64,000 nucleotides of DNA from Prostheceraeus crozeri (taxonomy: Eukaryota > Platyhelminthes > Polycladida > Euryleptidae): assembly GCA_907163375.1 (NCBI GenBank), contig CAJQUW010016881.1:248001-312000 (forward strand), given 5' to 3'. The position numbers and the translations under genes were made by a program. Below, one piece after another: positions 35,771 to 45,487 of this stretch (position 1 is its first letter; each line of letters begins with the position of its first letter). The notes under the pieces were generated by a model, which was given only the letters and a program-made list of their open reading frames with translations, made no database searches and had not been told where the DNA came from.

Positions 35771-37279
35771 GCATTAGTTCACTTGTAATCGGTATAGTAG
35801 TATCATTGTATGTCTATGTTTTACCTCCACTTTTCCAGCTTTTATCCATCGGTCTCCTGTTGTTTTATAATATCCATTTTTATTTTCCCTATCCTATGGT
35901 GACCATTGTCCTATTCAGCATCTGTAGTCGGTACAGTATATTAGATGTCTGTTTTGAACGTGTATGTGACAGTGTTTGGAATCTGTGGTATTAGTATATT
36001 AACAGCAAGAATGAGTAGTATTACAAGTCTTAAGATTTCCATTTTTACCAGTTATTGAGCCAAAGCTGATCAATTTTAATTCGTTGCCACGAGAAAGCTA
36101 CATTGAGTTCTTTTAAGAACTGATTAATCCAATGGTTACCGTAGCATTGCCTTTGTACACTTGCGGATTGGAGAACGCCATCAGTCCTCCTTAGGACTAC
36201 TTTCATTCATAATTAAAATTAGTAAGCATTATATTCTATTATAAATGGCTGCTGGGATGATTTTCATCATCGTATGAGAATTTCAAAAATATTGCTCAAG
36301 TATAATGAAAATGTCTTCAGGATTTTCCCCATGAAAATAGGACAGGTCTGTTTCCAACCATTAAATGAAATCGAAGGCAATGACAACTTGCCATCTAAGA
36401 TGTATCAGACGCAAAGATTAATTTCCGCTTATTGAGTCAGAAAGAAGAAGCAAAATCTTCATTTCACGTACAACTTGATTAATTTCACCAAGTGTGAGGT
36501 GATCAGGAGGACAGGCCTCCGAGTGTAATTCATGAATTTGTCAAAAATCTTCGGAAAATCATGAAGTTTCATTAACTATCGTGAAAGCGGGGGGAGACAG
36601 CGACAGATTTCACCATGCTTGCCTAAATGTGTCATCTACAGAAAATGTATAACAGTCTTGCGAAAAAGATGAAGACTCTCGAAGTATAATAGGCCGAATC
36701 ACAGAATTTAATATTTTGTTTATCTGCTTCGGTTTGCTAGAAGTGTGATTTGTTCGAAATCGCCGGCACATCGAGGAACCTATTAAGTGGACAAAAAGAT
36801 TTCCTAATACCTTACAGAGATAAGAAAGAAAGTCGTGCGTCGCTTGCGGATTAATGTGAGTTCAAGCAAAGTGCTTCGATTGCCAAAATTCCTTCAGATT
36901 CGAAGAACTCAGATCATTGCCCACAAGTTTTCTCTATAATGTTGACCCTTCCGATCATTAAAGAAAATAGCAGGCGTACGAAAATTAGTTCACTTGATGT
37001 TTTCACATCCTCTCCTCGGCATTGCTCACTGTATAGTGCATACACTGAATCGAATGTTAGTCAGACAGCGATGTGTGTTTTGGTGTGTGCGAAGTGATAT
37101 CCCAGCACGCATGCATCTCTCACTGGCTCTTGTGTCCTCTGCTGACAGCTTGTTTGCTATTTCCAATAGTAAACGATACACGAATTATCCATTCGAGAAG
37201 GAGCAAGTTGTCTAATTCTGTGATGTGCCATTTTGATATTAAGGTTACATATAACCCTTCCGTTCTAGGAAACCGACGA
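35771..37279. other. ZDHHC intron, nothing recognised
   Basis: No supportable feature in this stretch. Confidence 0.4.
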
Positions 37280-37486
37280 CGCGCGCAGATGAATCTAATT
37301 CTGTGGGTCGAATAGCTTCAACGATATTCCTTCTATCAAATCTTGACAGATGTAACCGCACTACAAGACATGTTTCGACCTGTTCGGCCTCATCAATCGT
37401 GGACCGTTTCGAACCAGCGTCGTTGGAGCTAGAGGACATGCAAGCAGACGCTCTAACCACAAGGCCACCGGACCATCTGTTGAGAG
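37280..37486 (-). repeat. tRNA-derived SINE with hammerhead-like core
   Basis: The minus strand starts like a tRNA: GGTCCGGTGGCCTTGTGG then TTAGAGCG (A box, complement of 37445-37467) and CTGGTTCGAAACG (B box, 37405-37417). Directly after it comes TTGATGA, GGCC, loop GAACA, GGTC, GAAAC (complement of 37372-37396), the order of a hammerhead core except T for the first C. A non-tRNA body follows. tRNA-type SINEs are transcribed from the internal boxes by RNA polymerase III. Schistosome Sm-alpha SINE-like elements are a known case of a pol III repeat carrying a hammerhead. Confidence 0.6.
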
Positions 37487-38752
37487 CGTGAATTAGCCAG
37501 GAAGGCACTGCTTTAACGCAGACATGTGGAGGGCGGATTGCATTCTGCAACCACTTGATACCGCATGCGATATTGAGGCGATGCATGCTCGACAATACCG
37601 CAGCTCCCATTTACTCATCACGCCTTTCACTTACAATTGGAGTTGATTATTGACAAAAGAATTGAGAAAATTTGGCAAGCTGTCAAAAGAGCGACAATCT
37701 CAAACAAATGACCCACTAGACAGTCTGCATCAATGCATCTGAATAGAGTAGCAAGTGTTGTAAGCCCTCGCCGGACCTGGGAATCGCATTGTGTTCTAAT
37801 ACTGGGGCAGCAAAGCCTTGGCGACCTGATTTCATTTCAGCGAATGTAATGTCTGATGTCTGACCTCGTTCTTCCATGCTACATCATCCATCAAACGGTT
37901 AAATTAAATAACATCTATTTTGAATTTTGAAATGTTGGCGCTTTTAAAGCTTGTCATTGAAAATCGAAGTTATGGTGGATTTCACTAAGAAAAATCGTCT
38001 TTACGTTGACGCAACTCATTATCGAACATGGAAGTTAGTAGGGACTACTAGGAGAATGAAGAGACATTCAACAACGACATTCATCGGGTGCGTCAGACAC
38101 AGCGAAGGCGTGGAGCCTGCGAGCAGATCAAGAGATCTTATTGTCTATAAACAACGATGAGGATGTCCTCAACATCGCTGCCAGGTCCAATGAATATCTG
38201 AGGCAGCCAGCGTTGGAATTTCCTTTGACCTCGAAGTAGAGGAAATTAGGATTCTGTTAATATCCACCAGGACAGGAGACTGTGCGGAATTCCCTGCAGA
38301 AGTCATAATAGGCACTTTGTGGGCGTCTAGAGCCTGATGTAGTGGATCAGAGCGGAGCTTGAAATGAAGATTCAAATACATCTGACAGTCAACTAAGAGC
38401 TCTAATTCTACGCTGAACAGGATGACATACAGCAGGTGCACCTGGAAACACTCAAGTTCAAGAGCAATGGATTCTGCAACGATGATTCAGGCGGCAGGTA
38501 AAATATCAATTCGACTTCATGGCACATTATAAACAATGTGCATTTACTTTCATAAGTGCTCAGGTCGCCTCATATGATGAACTTTGGCACTTTTATTGAA
38601 ATCTGTCCTTGAATGCAACAAGACACCAGGAAAAGTAAAACACTACAGTATCGAAACCATCAACAGTTTGACACAGACAACTCAATCAGCAATTAAACAA
38701 TCTAATTCTGTGACCTGCATGTAATTTACGCATGATTGATAATAGCTCTCAC
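37487..38752. other. ZDHHC intron, nothing firm
   Basis: A hydrophobic open frame on the minus strand (38169-38474) lies behind a TTGCAG and a TTTCCAG, but it does not match the ZDHHC family and is not called as an exon. Confidence 0.4.
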
Positions 38753-38834
38753 CTTCCCATTCGGAGCCGATGCAAATGACGAAGTAATGGATTGACATGT
38801 AAATTGCGAAGAATGAGATAAGGCAAATGTACAG
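38753..38834 (-). CDS. ZDHHC3/7: ZDHHC3/7-like exon with TM3
   Basis: An exon of 82 bases (phase 0 in, phase 1 out), between CCGTTTCAG (AG at 38835-38836) and GTGAGAG (38752 down). It encodes [18 protein letters not shown] and VICIGSEWE. Joined to the previous exon it gives [14 protein letters not shown], matching FVLFTMYIALISLHAL of ZDHHC3/7, the transmembrane helix that follows the DHHC domain. Confidence 0.85.
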
Positions 38835-38897
38835 CTGAAACGGCAATTGTGTCTTTATAATCAATGCGAAGAGACTCAGATCGAAGGATTGACTTAC

Positions 38898-38994
38898 CGT
38901 AAAAAGCACAAAATACTTTTGATTGAACTCTCCAACGCAGTTGTTTATCCATGGGCAATGATGATCCATTTTGCGGATACATCGTCGACAAACA
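38898..38994 (-). CDS. ZDHHC3/7: ZDHHC3/7-like exon with DHHC motif
   Basis: An exon of 97 bases after a CTTTCTTGCAG acceptor (AG at 38995-38996). It encodes [28 protein letters not shown] and VLFT. The catalytic DHHC cysteine and the CxxC, HC and CVG ligands of the zinc-binding cysteine-rich domain are intact, so an active enzyme is expected. The donor GTAAGT (38897-38892) opens an intron of only 63 bases. The first base completes a split codon (Ser expected) with an upstream exon that is not in the readable sequence. Confidence 0.9.
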
Positions 38995-39181
38995 CTGCAA
39001 GAAAGGATTTTTTGTTCAATAATGCAAGGTCAACAAGTCATCGTTGAAACAGTATTACAATACATCCAGTCAAAAAAGGCTGCGGCTAGAGCTGGAACGA
39101 TTAGCCAATATTCAAAAATGTTGATTATGATTGAGATTATGATTAAAGTGTTCAAAAGTTTGATTATGACAATGATTGATT

Positions 39182-39305
39182 GAAGTGTTGAAGAATGTGA
39201 TTATGATTGTGATAATGATTGATTGAAGTGTTGAAGAATGTGATTATGATTGATTGAAGTGTTGAAGAATGTGATTATGATTGATTAAAGTGTTGAAGAA
39301 TGTGG
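39182..39305 (+). repeat. 31-bp minisatellite, left block
   Basis: Four units of GATTGAAGTGTTGAAGAATG then TGATTATGATT, the same unit as right of the PLE. The first unit has the longer 43-base form with an extra GTGATAATGATT. The block was split from the main array by the PLE insertion. Confidence 0.85.
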
Positions 39306-39540
39306 ATGTAATTTAAAGTATTATCACTTTGAGTCAAATAAATATCTAATTCAAAAGCCACAATAAGTAATGAAAGTTTATTCCCGAGCTTTCGACCAAC
39401 GTACAGTGGACATAATCATGGGCAGTGAAAGAAAATCAGAATTACATTTATATAGGAAACCGGAAACTTGACAATCACTCAAAAGAAGGAAAATTGATAA
39501 GAGGGACGACAGGTGAGGGGATAACAAGAGTCGGTAAACA

Positions 39541-40320
39541 TCAAGGCGGGAAACTGATGCCATTAGACACGAGGCTGGCTACATGGGGGTTCAAAGTTAT
39601 GACACCTTGGTTCAAATTTACAGTGTTGGATTTCCACGTCTTGATTAGTGATGATTCAATCACTTTGCGAGAATGCACATCTGGACATTTATAGATAAGT
39701 CTACTATTATCAAAATTAAAAGAATGATTATTATCAAAAGAATGGACAAACATGGCATTGTTAAAATTCCTATTGCGAAAATCAAGTTTGTGTTCCTTAA
39801 TTCTAGTATCTAAACAACGACCTGTTTCACCTATATAGAATTTATCACAATCGTTACAATTAATCTTATAAATACCCGCGGAAACATTCTGCCTGGGGGC
39901 ATTAGAAACAACAAAAGACTTAATCTTATTGGGGTATGAAAAAGCGAGATTACAATCCAGCGATTTACGTAACCTAGAATGCACTTGAGTATCTAGAGAT
40001 GGGACAAACGGAACACTAAAATAAAAATTCTTTTTCTCAACCTCAACATGAGGTCGAGTTTTATAAAAAGAACATTTGGCTTTATATTGAGCTTTATACA
40101 GAATAGATGGGGGATAAGCCAATTGGGACAACGATCTAAAAATGCGATCAAATTCATCACTAAGGTACTCATGGCTACAAATTCTGAGGGCACGTAAAAA
40201 TAACCCTTGGGCAACACTAATTTTGACAGATAGGGGATGAAAGGAAAAAAAGTGGAGGTAGGAATCAGTATGGGTGGGTTTACGATGAACTTTAAAGGAC
40301 AACCGGTTGGAGCTACGCAA
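39541..40320 (-). CDS. PLE endonuclease part, inverted copy
   Basis: An open frame of 259 codons, identical in protein to the C-terminal 259 residues of the plus-strand PLE ORF. It contains the KPTHTDSYLHFFSFHP stretch after the RT core and the complete GIY-YIG domain. It lacks the RT catalytic motifs. As a partial 3' copy with no start of its own it is unlikely to make a useful protein, but it shows no frame damage. Confidence 0.85.
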   Translation of the reverse strand: MRSSNRLSFKVHRKPTHTDSYLHFFSFHPLSVKISVAQGLFLRALRICSHEYLSDEFDRIFRSLSQLAYPPSILYKAQYKAKCSFYKTRPHVEVEKKNFYFSVPFVPSLDTQVHSRLRKSLDCNLAFSYPNKIKSFVVSNAPRQNVSAGIYKINCNDCDKFYIGETGRCLDTRIKEHKLDFRNRNFNNAMFVHSFDNNHSFNFDNSRLIYKCPDVHSRKVIESSLIKTWKSNTVNLNQGVITLNPHVASLVSNGISFPP

Positions 40321-40346
40321 AATAAGAACATCTAAAAACGGAATGC

Positions 40347-42089
40347 ATGAATTGCATAAACGGAATGCATCCCAAGCGCTACATAGATGCCCTTATTTCT
40401 CTGAAGAAGAAAGATGCTATTAAGATTTCCCAGGCTGACAAAGGCGGTAAGATTGTCCTTCTAGATTCTTTTGCTTACAATTCTAAACTACATGATATTT
40501 TTAGTGATAGTTCCAAATATAAACGCATTTCTTTTAACCCTCTATCCAAAATTCAATCTGATTTCAATCGTGGTCTCAAGGTTTTGTCAGAAACTTACCC
40601 AGATTCTAAGTCTTTTATCATGTCTTATAAGTCCTCCCTTCCGTCATTACCGTACGCTTATGGCCTCCCCAAGGTTCATAAAGAAGGTTGTCCTCTGCGC
40701 CCTATTATCTCCTTCATCAATTCACCAGCCTATCGCCTGGCTAAAAAACTCTCCACTTTGATGACCCCATTTTTAGGAAAATTCTCCTCTTCACATCTTA
40801 AACATAGTGGCGATCTTATTTCTAGGCTTAAGTCTTTGTCCCTGAGACCATCAGATCGGTTTATTTCTTTTGATGCTGTTTCGCTTTTTACCAATGTGCC
40901 TCTAGAACCCACTTTAGACTTTTTATCTCGCCGACTTCCTTCAATCGACCATCAGCTCCCTATTCCAATTGCTTGTCTTTTAGATTTAATCAAACTTTCG
41001 GCTTCTAACAGCTTTTTTACGTGTGATGGGATTTTCTACCAGCAAATTTTTGGATTTTCTATGGGTAACCCTCTTTCTCCCGTTTTAGCCAACCTCTTTT
41101 TAGAGCATATAGAAGATGAACTTCTTCCATCTTTCAATGGTCCCAGTCCCTCCTTTTTCGTGCGCTATGTGGATGATATTTTAGCTTTGGTTCCTGATAA
41201 TTTCAATGTTGATGCTTTTCTCTTTTTCATGAATTCCCTATATCCATCCCTTTCTTTCACACATGTATGGGAAACTAATTCATGCATTCCGTTTTTAGAT
41301 GTTCTTATTTTGCGTAGCTCCAACCGGTTGTCCTTTAAAGTTCATCGTAAACCCACCCATACTGATTCCTACCTCCACTTTTTTTCCTTTCATCCCCTAT
41401 CTGTCAAAATTAGTGTTGCCCAAGGGTTATTTTTACGTGCCCTCAGAATTTGTAGCCATGAGTACCTTAGTGATGAATTTGATCGCATTTTTAGATCGTT
41501 GTCCCAATTGGCTTATCCCCCATCTATTCTGTATAAAGCTCAATATAAAGCCAAATGTTCTTTTTATAAAACTCGACCTCATGTTGAGGTTGAGAAAAAG
41601 AATTTTTATTTTAGTGTTCCGTTTGTCCCATCTCTAGATACTCAAGTGCATTCTAGGTTACGTAAATCGCTGGATTGTAATCTCGCTTTTTCATACCCCA
41701 ATAAGATTAAGTCTTTTGTTGTTTCTAATGCCCCCAGGCAGAATGTTTCCGCGGGTATTTATAAGATTAATTGTAACGATTGTGATAAATTCTATATAGG
41801 TGAAACAGGTCGTTGTTTAGATACTAGAATTAAGGAACACAAACTTGATTTTCGCAATAGGAATTTTAACAATGCCATGTTTGTCCATTCTTTTGATAAT
41901 AATCATTCTTTTAATTTTGATAATAGTAGACTTATCTATAAATGTCCAGATGTGCATTCTCGCAAAGTGATTGAATCATCACTAATCAAGACGTGGAAAT
42001 CCAACACTGTAAATTTGAACCAAGGTGTCATAACTTTGAACCCCCATGTAGCCAGCCTCGTGTCTAATGGCATCAGTTTCCCGCCTTGA
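40347..42089 (+). CDS. Penelope-like reverse transcriptase / GIY-YIG endonuclease
   Basis: An open frame of 580 codons. RT motifs in order: KGGKIVLLD (about 33-41), LPKVHKEGCPLRPIIS (about 108-123), motif A with D at about 176 (FDAVSLF), motif B FSMGNPLSPVLANLF, catalytic YVDD at 274-277, then FLDVLIL and KPTHTDSYLHF. The C-terminal endonuclease has GIYKINCNDC at about 470 followed by YIGETGRCLDTRIKEH. PLE enzymes copy RNA at nicked or telomeric DNA ends; the GIY-YIG domain nicks the target. The first codons come from the junction with the inverted copy, so the true N-terminus is missing. The frame is unbroken. Confidence 0.92.
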   Translation: MNCINGMHPKRYIDALISLKKKDAIKISQADKGGKIVLLDSFAYNSKLHDIFSDSSKYKRISFNPLSKIQSDFNRGLKVLSETYPDSKSFIMSYKSSLPSLPYAYGLPKVHKEGCPLRPIISFINSPAYRLAKKLSTLMTPFLGKFSSSHLKHSGDLISRLKSLSLRPSDRFISFDAVSLFTNVPLEPTLDFLSRRLPSIDHQLPIPIACLLDLIKLSASNSFFTCDGIFYQQIFGFSMGNPLSPVLANLFLEHIEDELLPSFNGPSPSFFVRYVDDILALVPDNFNVDAFLFFMNSLYPSLSFTHVWETNSCIPFLDVLILRSSNRLSFKVHRKPTHTDSYLHFFSFHPLSVKISVAQGLFLRALRICSHEYLSDEFDRIFRSLSQLAYPPSILYKAQYKAKCSFYKTRPHVEVEKKNFYFSVPFVPSLDTQVHSRLRKSLDCNLAFSYPNKIKSFVVSNAPRQNVSAGIYKINCNDCDKFYIGETGRCLDTRIKEHKLDFRNRNFNNAMFVHSFDNNHSFNFDNSRLIYKCPDVHSRKVIESSLIKTWKSNTVNLNQGVITLNPHVASLVSNGISFPP

Positions 42090-42290
42090 TGTTTACCGAC
42101 TCTTGTTATCCCCTCACCTGTCGTCCCTCTTATCAATTTTCCTTCTTTTGAGTGATTGTCAAGTTTCCGGTTTCCTATATAAATGTAATTCTGATTTTCT
42201 TTCACTGCCCATGATTATGTCCACTGTACGTTGGTCGAAAGCTCGGGAATAAACTTTCATTACTTATTGTGGCTTTTGAATTAGATATTT

Positions 42291-43510
42291 ATTGAAGAAT
42301 GTGATTATGATTGATTGAAGTGTTGAAGAATGTGATAATGATTGATTGAAGTGTTGAAGAATGTGATTATGATTGTGATTATGATTGATTGAAGTGTTGA
42401 AGAATGTGATAATGATTGATTGAAGTGTCGAAGAATGTGATTATGATTGATTGAAGTGTTGAAGAATGTGATTATGATTGATTGAAGTGTTGAAGAATGT
42501 GATTATGATTGATTGAAGTGTTGAAGAATGTGATTATGATTGATTGAAGTGTTGAAGAATGTGATTATGATTGATTGAAGTGTTGAAGAATGTGATTATG
42601 ATTGTGATAATGATTGATTGAAGTGTTGAAGAATGTGATTATGATTGTGATAATGATTGATTGAAGTGTTGAAGAATGTGATTATGATTGATTGAAGTGT
42701 TGAAGAATGTGATAATGATTGATTGAAGTGTTGAAGAATGTGATTATGATTGATTGAAGTGTTGAAGAATGTGATAATGATTGATTGAATTGTTGAAGAA
42801 TGTGATTATGATTGTGATTGTGATTGATTGAAGTGTTGAAGAATGTGATTATGATTGATTGAAGTGTTGAAGAATGTGATAATGATTGATTGAAGTGTTG
42901 AAGAATGTGATTATGATTGATTGAAGTGTTGAAGAATGTGATTATGATTGATTGAAGTGTTGAAGAATGTGATAATGATTGATTGAAGTGTTGAAGAATG
43001 TGATTATGATTGATTGAAGTGTTGAAGAATGTGATAATGATTGATTGAAGTGTTGAAGAATGTGATTATGATTGATTGAAGTGTTGAAGAATGTGATTAT
43101 GATTGATTGAAGTGTTGAAGAATGTGATAATGATTGTGATAATGATTGATTGAAGTGTTGAAGAATGTGATTATGATTGATTGAAGTGTTGAAGAATGTG
43201 ATTATGATTGATTAAAGTGTTGAAGAATGTGATTATGATTGATTGAAGTGTTGAAGAATGTGATTATGATTGATTGAAGTGTTGAAGAATGTGATAATGA
43301 TTGTGATAATGATTGATTGAAGTGTTGAAGAATGTGATTATGATTGATTGAAGTGTTGAAGAATGTGATTATGATTGATTGAAGTGTTGAAGAATGTGAT
43401 TATGATTGATTGAAGTGTTGAAGAATGTGATTATGATTGATTGAAGTGTTGAAGAATGTGATAATGATTGATTGAAGTGTTGAAGAATGTGATTATGATT
43501 AATGTGGTCA
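42291..43510 (+). repeat. 31-bp minisatellite, main block
   Basis: About 37 units of GATTGAAGTGTTGAAGAATG then TGATTATGATT (31 bases), with interspersed 43-base variants that carry an extra GTGATAATGATT. Units differ by single bases only (TTATG or TAATG, rare AAAGTG). The strand is strongly skewed: almost no C on the plus strand. Open frames across it are by-products of the repeat. Confidence 0.95.
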
Positions 43511-44412
43511 GATGCTTCATCATGAACGCTGAATGGGTTGAACATGATGTTTATTGCGATTTTCAGGCACCGTCGAGTCACTGTTAATTTTAGTAAGTTT
43601 ACTTAATAATTTGAATCGTGATAAAAATGTTTAATACTGTGCAGTGATTGCAGTTTTTATTTAAACTCATCTCCTCGTTCAATCAATAAGTTTGCTGAAT
43701 TAGTGTTGCTGTCATTACTCGATTTTGTTCATCAACATCATAGCGTGCAGATTGACGAAATTATTGAATCCAGTGGACAATTGAGTATGTTTTGATTAGC
43801 TAAGGTACACGTAGAGGAAAAACATCAGAGGGAAGATATTCCATGACGAGGCGTGAACGCATGTTCCTGACTATGCATCAACAACTGCCACTCTCGACGA
43901 CATTGTGCACTTTCCGCCTTCCGTATACGTAAGTACTATGGTCTAGCTGCCATTGGAGGCCGTGTTCTGATTTCAACTGATGTTCGGATGACTAAAATTA
44001 AATTTAATCAATTTTGCTGCTTAATGAACGTGATTTTGATTATGATTAATTAAATTTTCAAAACCTTGATTATGATTGAACTATATTTGAATGATGTGAT
44101 TATGATTAGCCTCAAAAAGTTAATTGATTAAGATTTTGATTGATTAATACAGCTCTAGCGGCGGCTAGAAATGAAATCGCTTGACAGGTCGACATGCTCA
44201 TTGTTGACGATGCACATTTTGAATTTCTTCTATTAAATTTTACACCTTTTTAATTTATTTTCACGATTTGTCTGTACGGAAGGTTAGTTATGATTCAGTT
44301 AAAGAAAAATTTTTGATTCGCTCCCTTTGTAAAATGCAACGCTATTTTTTTAAAAACTATCAATGACTCGCCCGACGCATTTCGTACCACCCACAGTATC
44401 AAGGGCTTTGAA

Positions 44413-45479
44413 CAGGGTGGTACCAGGTTTTGACGACCTGTTTTAACACGCCCTGTTTAAACTTTGCAAAAATCGCTGTGTGTTCTCAAATCTGACAATT
44501 TTCTATAAAAGTGTCTGTGAATGGGCAATTTTTACAGCATATTTCGTACTTAGTGATATTTAATGTGAAAAACCGATGATTTGGGCAATCTTGATTGTGT
44601 TCTATTATGATCTTGCTTTTATTCCTGTATCTATGTATTGTAGTCCGATAGGCTACTATGTGTCGTTTATATGGTCGAATACCTGCTATATTCCTATGAA
44701 ATTGGTCTTGAGACGACCAGTCTAAGCAATTTAATTGAAGCTAAGCAGTCAGCTGTTATCTCTGCAACCTCTATTTAATATATAAGTTATTTTCCATGAA
44801 GCTGAACCATACCTGGCGAGAAGATGGAGATTGGCCGCGTGCTGCCTTACAGCCGGCACTTAGCGAACTGGATCCCAGAACATACTGGAGATGCGTTCGC
44901 GACAACCTGGCCCAGAAGGAAACAGTCAAAACAGCGGATTTTATGGCACGATTATCAACCATCCCAGCATCAAGTGCGGCGGTAGAAAGAAAGTTTCATG
45001 CCGCGGCTTTACAACAAACGAAGCTCAGAAACGAACTTAAACCTGAAACTCTGCAAAAACTTCTTCGTGTCACATCTATCAAAGAACTTGATAGCTCAGA
45101 TGACGAGCAGTCATAGAATAATCCGAACTCTAAATCTATGCATTTGTTTTTTATACTATAAAATTCTGTTAGTTTCTCAAACCATTAATTGATTTTTTGC
45201 GCATGATTTGTTATTCCTTCCATGTGGTACGCTTGTTACATAGGTTTCAGTCAAGTTTTGGTTACTGTAATTTGAATACAGATTTGGCATGAATTAATGG
45301 ACTTTTCAATGAATGATTTCTTTATAATAAAAATACATTTTTGAAGCATAACTTTGTAAGTTATGAAGTAATAATATATTATAATTATGTTAAATTTAGG
45401 TCTTAACAGGTGTTTTAACATGTTCTAACAGGGTGACACCTGTTCAAACCTCCCCACACCCCGTCCCGGTGCCACCCTG
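44413..45479 (+). mobile_element. hAT element with perfect 8-bp TSD
   Basis: Terminal repeats CAGGGTGGTACCAGG (44413) and, in complement, CAGGGTGGCACCGGG (ending 45479) lie between perfect 8-bp duplications GCTTTGAA (44405-44412 and 45480-45487). A hAT dimerisation domain is inside. At 1,067 bp it is an internal deletion derivative that keeps the transposase C-terminus. Confidence 0.85.
44796..45116 (+). pseudogene. hAT transposase C-terminal dimerisation domain
   Basis: A 106-codon frame: LDPRTYWRCVRDNLAQKETV, then LSTIPASSAAVERKFHAA and TKLRNELKPETLQKLLRV, ending in an acidic SSDDEQS. The IPASSAAVER motif and the RNxL follow-up are hallmarks of the hAT C-terminal dimerisation domain. No in-frame stop within this part, but BED finger and catalytic acidic residues are absent. 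It is not expected to transpose by itself. Confidence 0.8.
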
Positions 45480-45487
45480 GCTTTGAA

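Larger units (their letters stand above)
20282..38994 (-). other. ZDHHC3/7: DHHC palmitoyltransferase gene, ZDHHC3/7 type, 3' part
   Basis: Four minus-strand exons join in phase into 162 residues that follow vertebrate ZDHHC3 and ZDHHC7 from the second half of the DHHC cysteine-rich domain to the C-terminus. Introns are 63, 10,346 and 7,814 bases. The protein would be a Golgi-type four-pass S-acyltransferase that moves palmitate from CoA to the DHHC cysteine and then to substrate cysteines. The N-terminal exons (TM1, TM2, first zinc ligands) were looked for on the minus strand between 39 and 64 kb and not found. The two large introns are full of PLE, LINE, SINE and hAT pieces. Confidence 0.85.
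39340..42290 (+). mobile_element. Penelope-like element: truncated copy plus inverted partial copy
   Basis: The plus-strand copy (about 40353-42290) codes for RT and GIY-YIG endonuclease. Left of it, the last 1.0 kb of the element is repeated in inverse orientation (39340-40352), and the 259-residue open frames of both copies are the same. The head-to-head junction lies in a short AATTCATGCATTCCG overlap, which suggests microhomology joining during target-primed reverse transcription. Near-identity of the arms points to a recent insertion. The plus copy lacks the usual N-terminal 150-250 residues. GGTCGAAAGCTCGGGAATAA near 42232 resembles the 3' part of a PLE hammerhead. Confidence 0.9.
39087..44157. 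mobile_element. Large hAT-like element hosting a PLE and a minisatellite
   Basis: Termini TAGAGCTGGAACGATTA (39087) and, in complement, TAGAGCTGTATTAATCA (ending 44157) fit hAT ends of the TAGxGCTG type. Flanking 8-mers GCTGCGGC (39079-39086) and GCGGCGGC (44158-44165) agree at 7 of 8. Both ends carry reiterated TTGATTATGATT subterminal repeats, grading into a 31-bp minisatellite. About 450 bases of non-repetitive interior remain (43510-43960). No transposase was found. The PLE at 39340-42290 is inserted in the minisatellite. Confidence 0.65.

Noticed and set aside
37245-37610. 121-codon minus-strand open frame
   Set aside because: It is the tRNA-derived SINE read through in one frame.
38169-38474. 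Hydrophobic minus-strand open frame behind a TTGCAG acceptor in the ZDHHC intron
   Set aside because: It could be spliced in phase, but the peptide (VHLLYVILFSVELELLVD) does not match the family, while the exon at 28273-28406 gives the expected sequence in the same phase.
42291-43510. Regular array that might suggest CRISPR or a tandem-repeat protein
   Set aside because: Units are contiguous without unique spacers, stops are frequent, and the genome is eukaryotic; it is a minisatellite.
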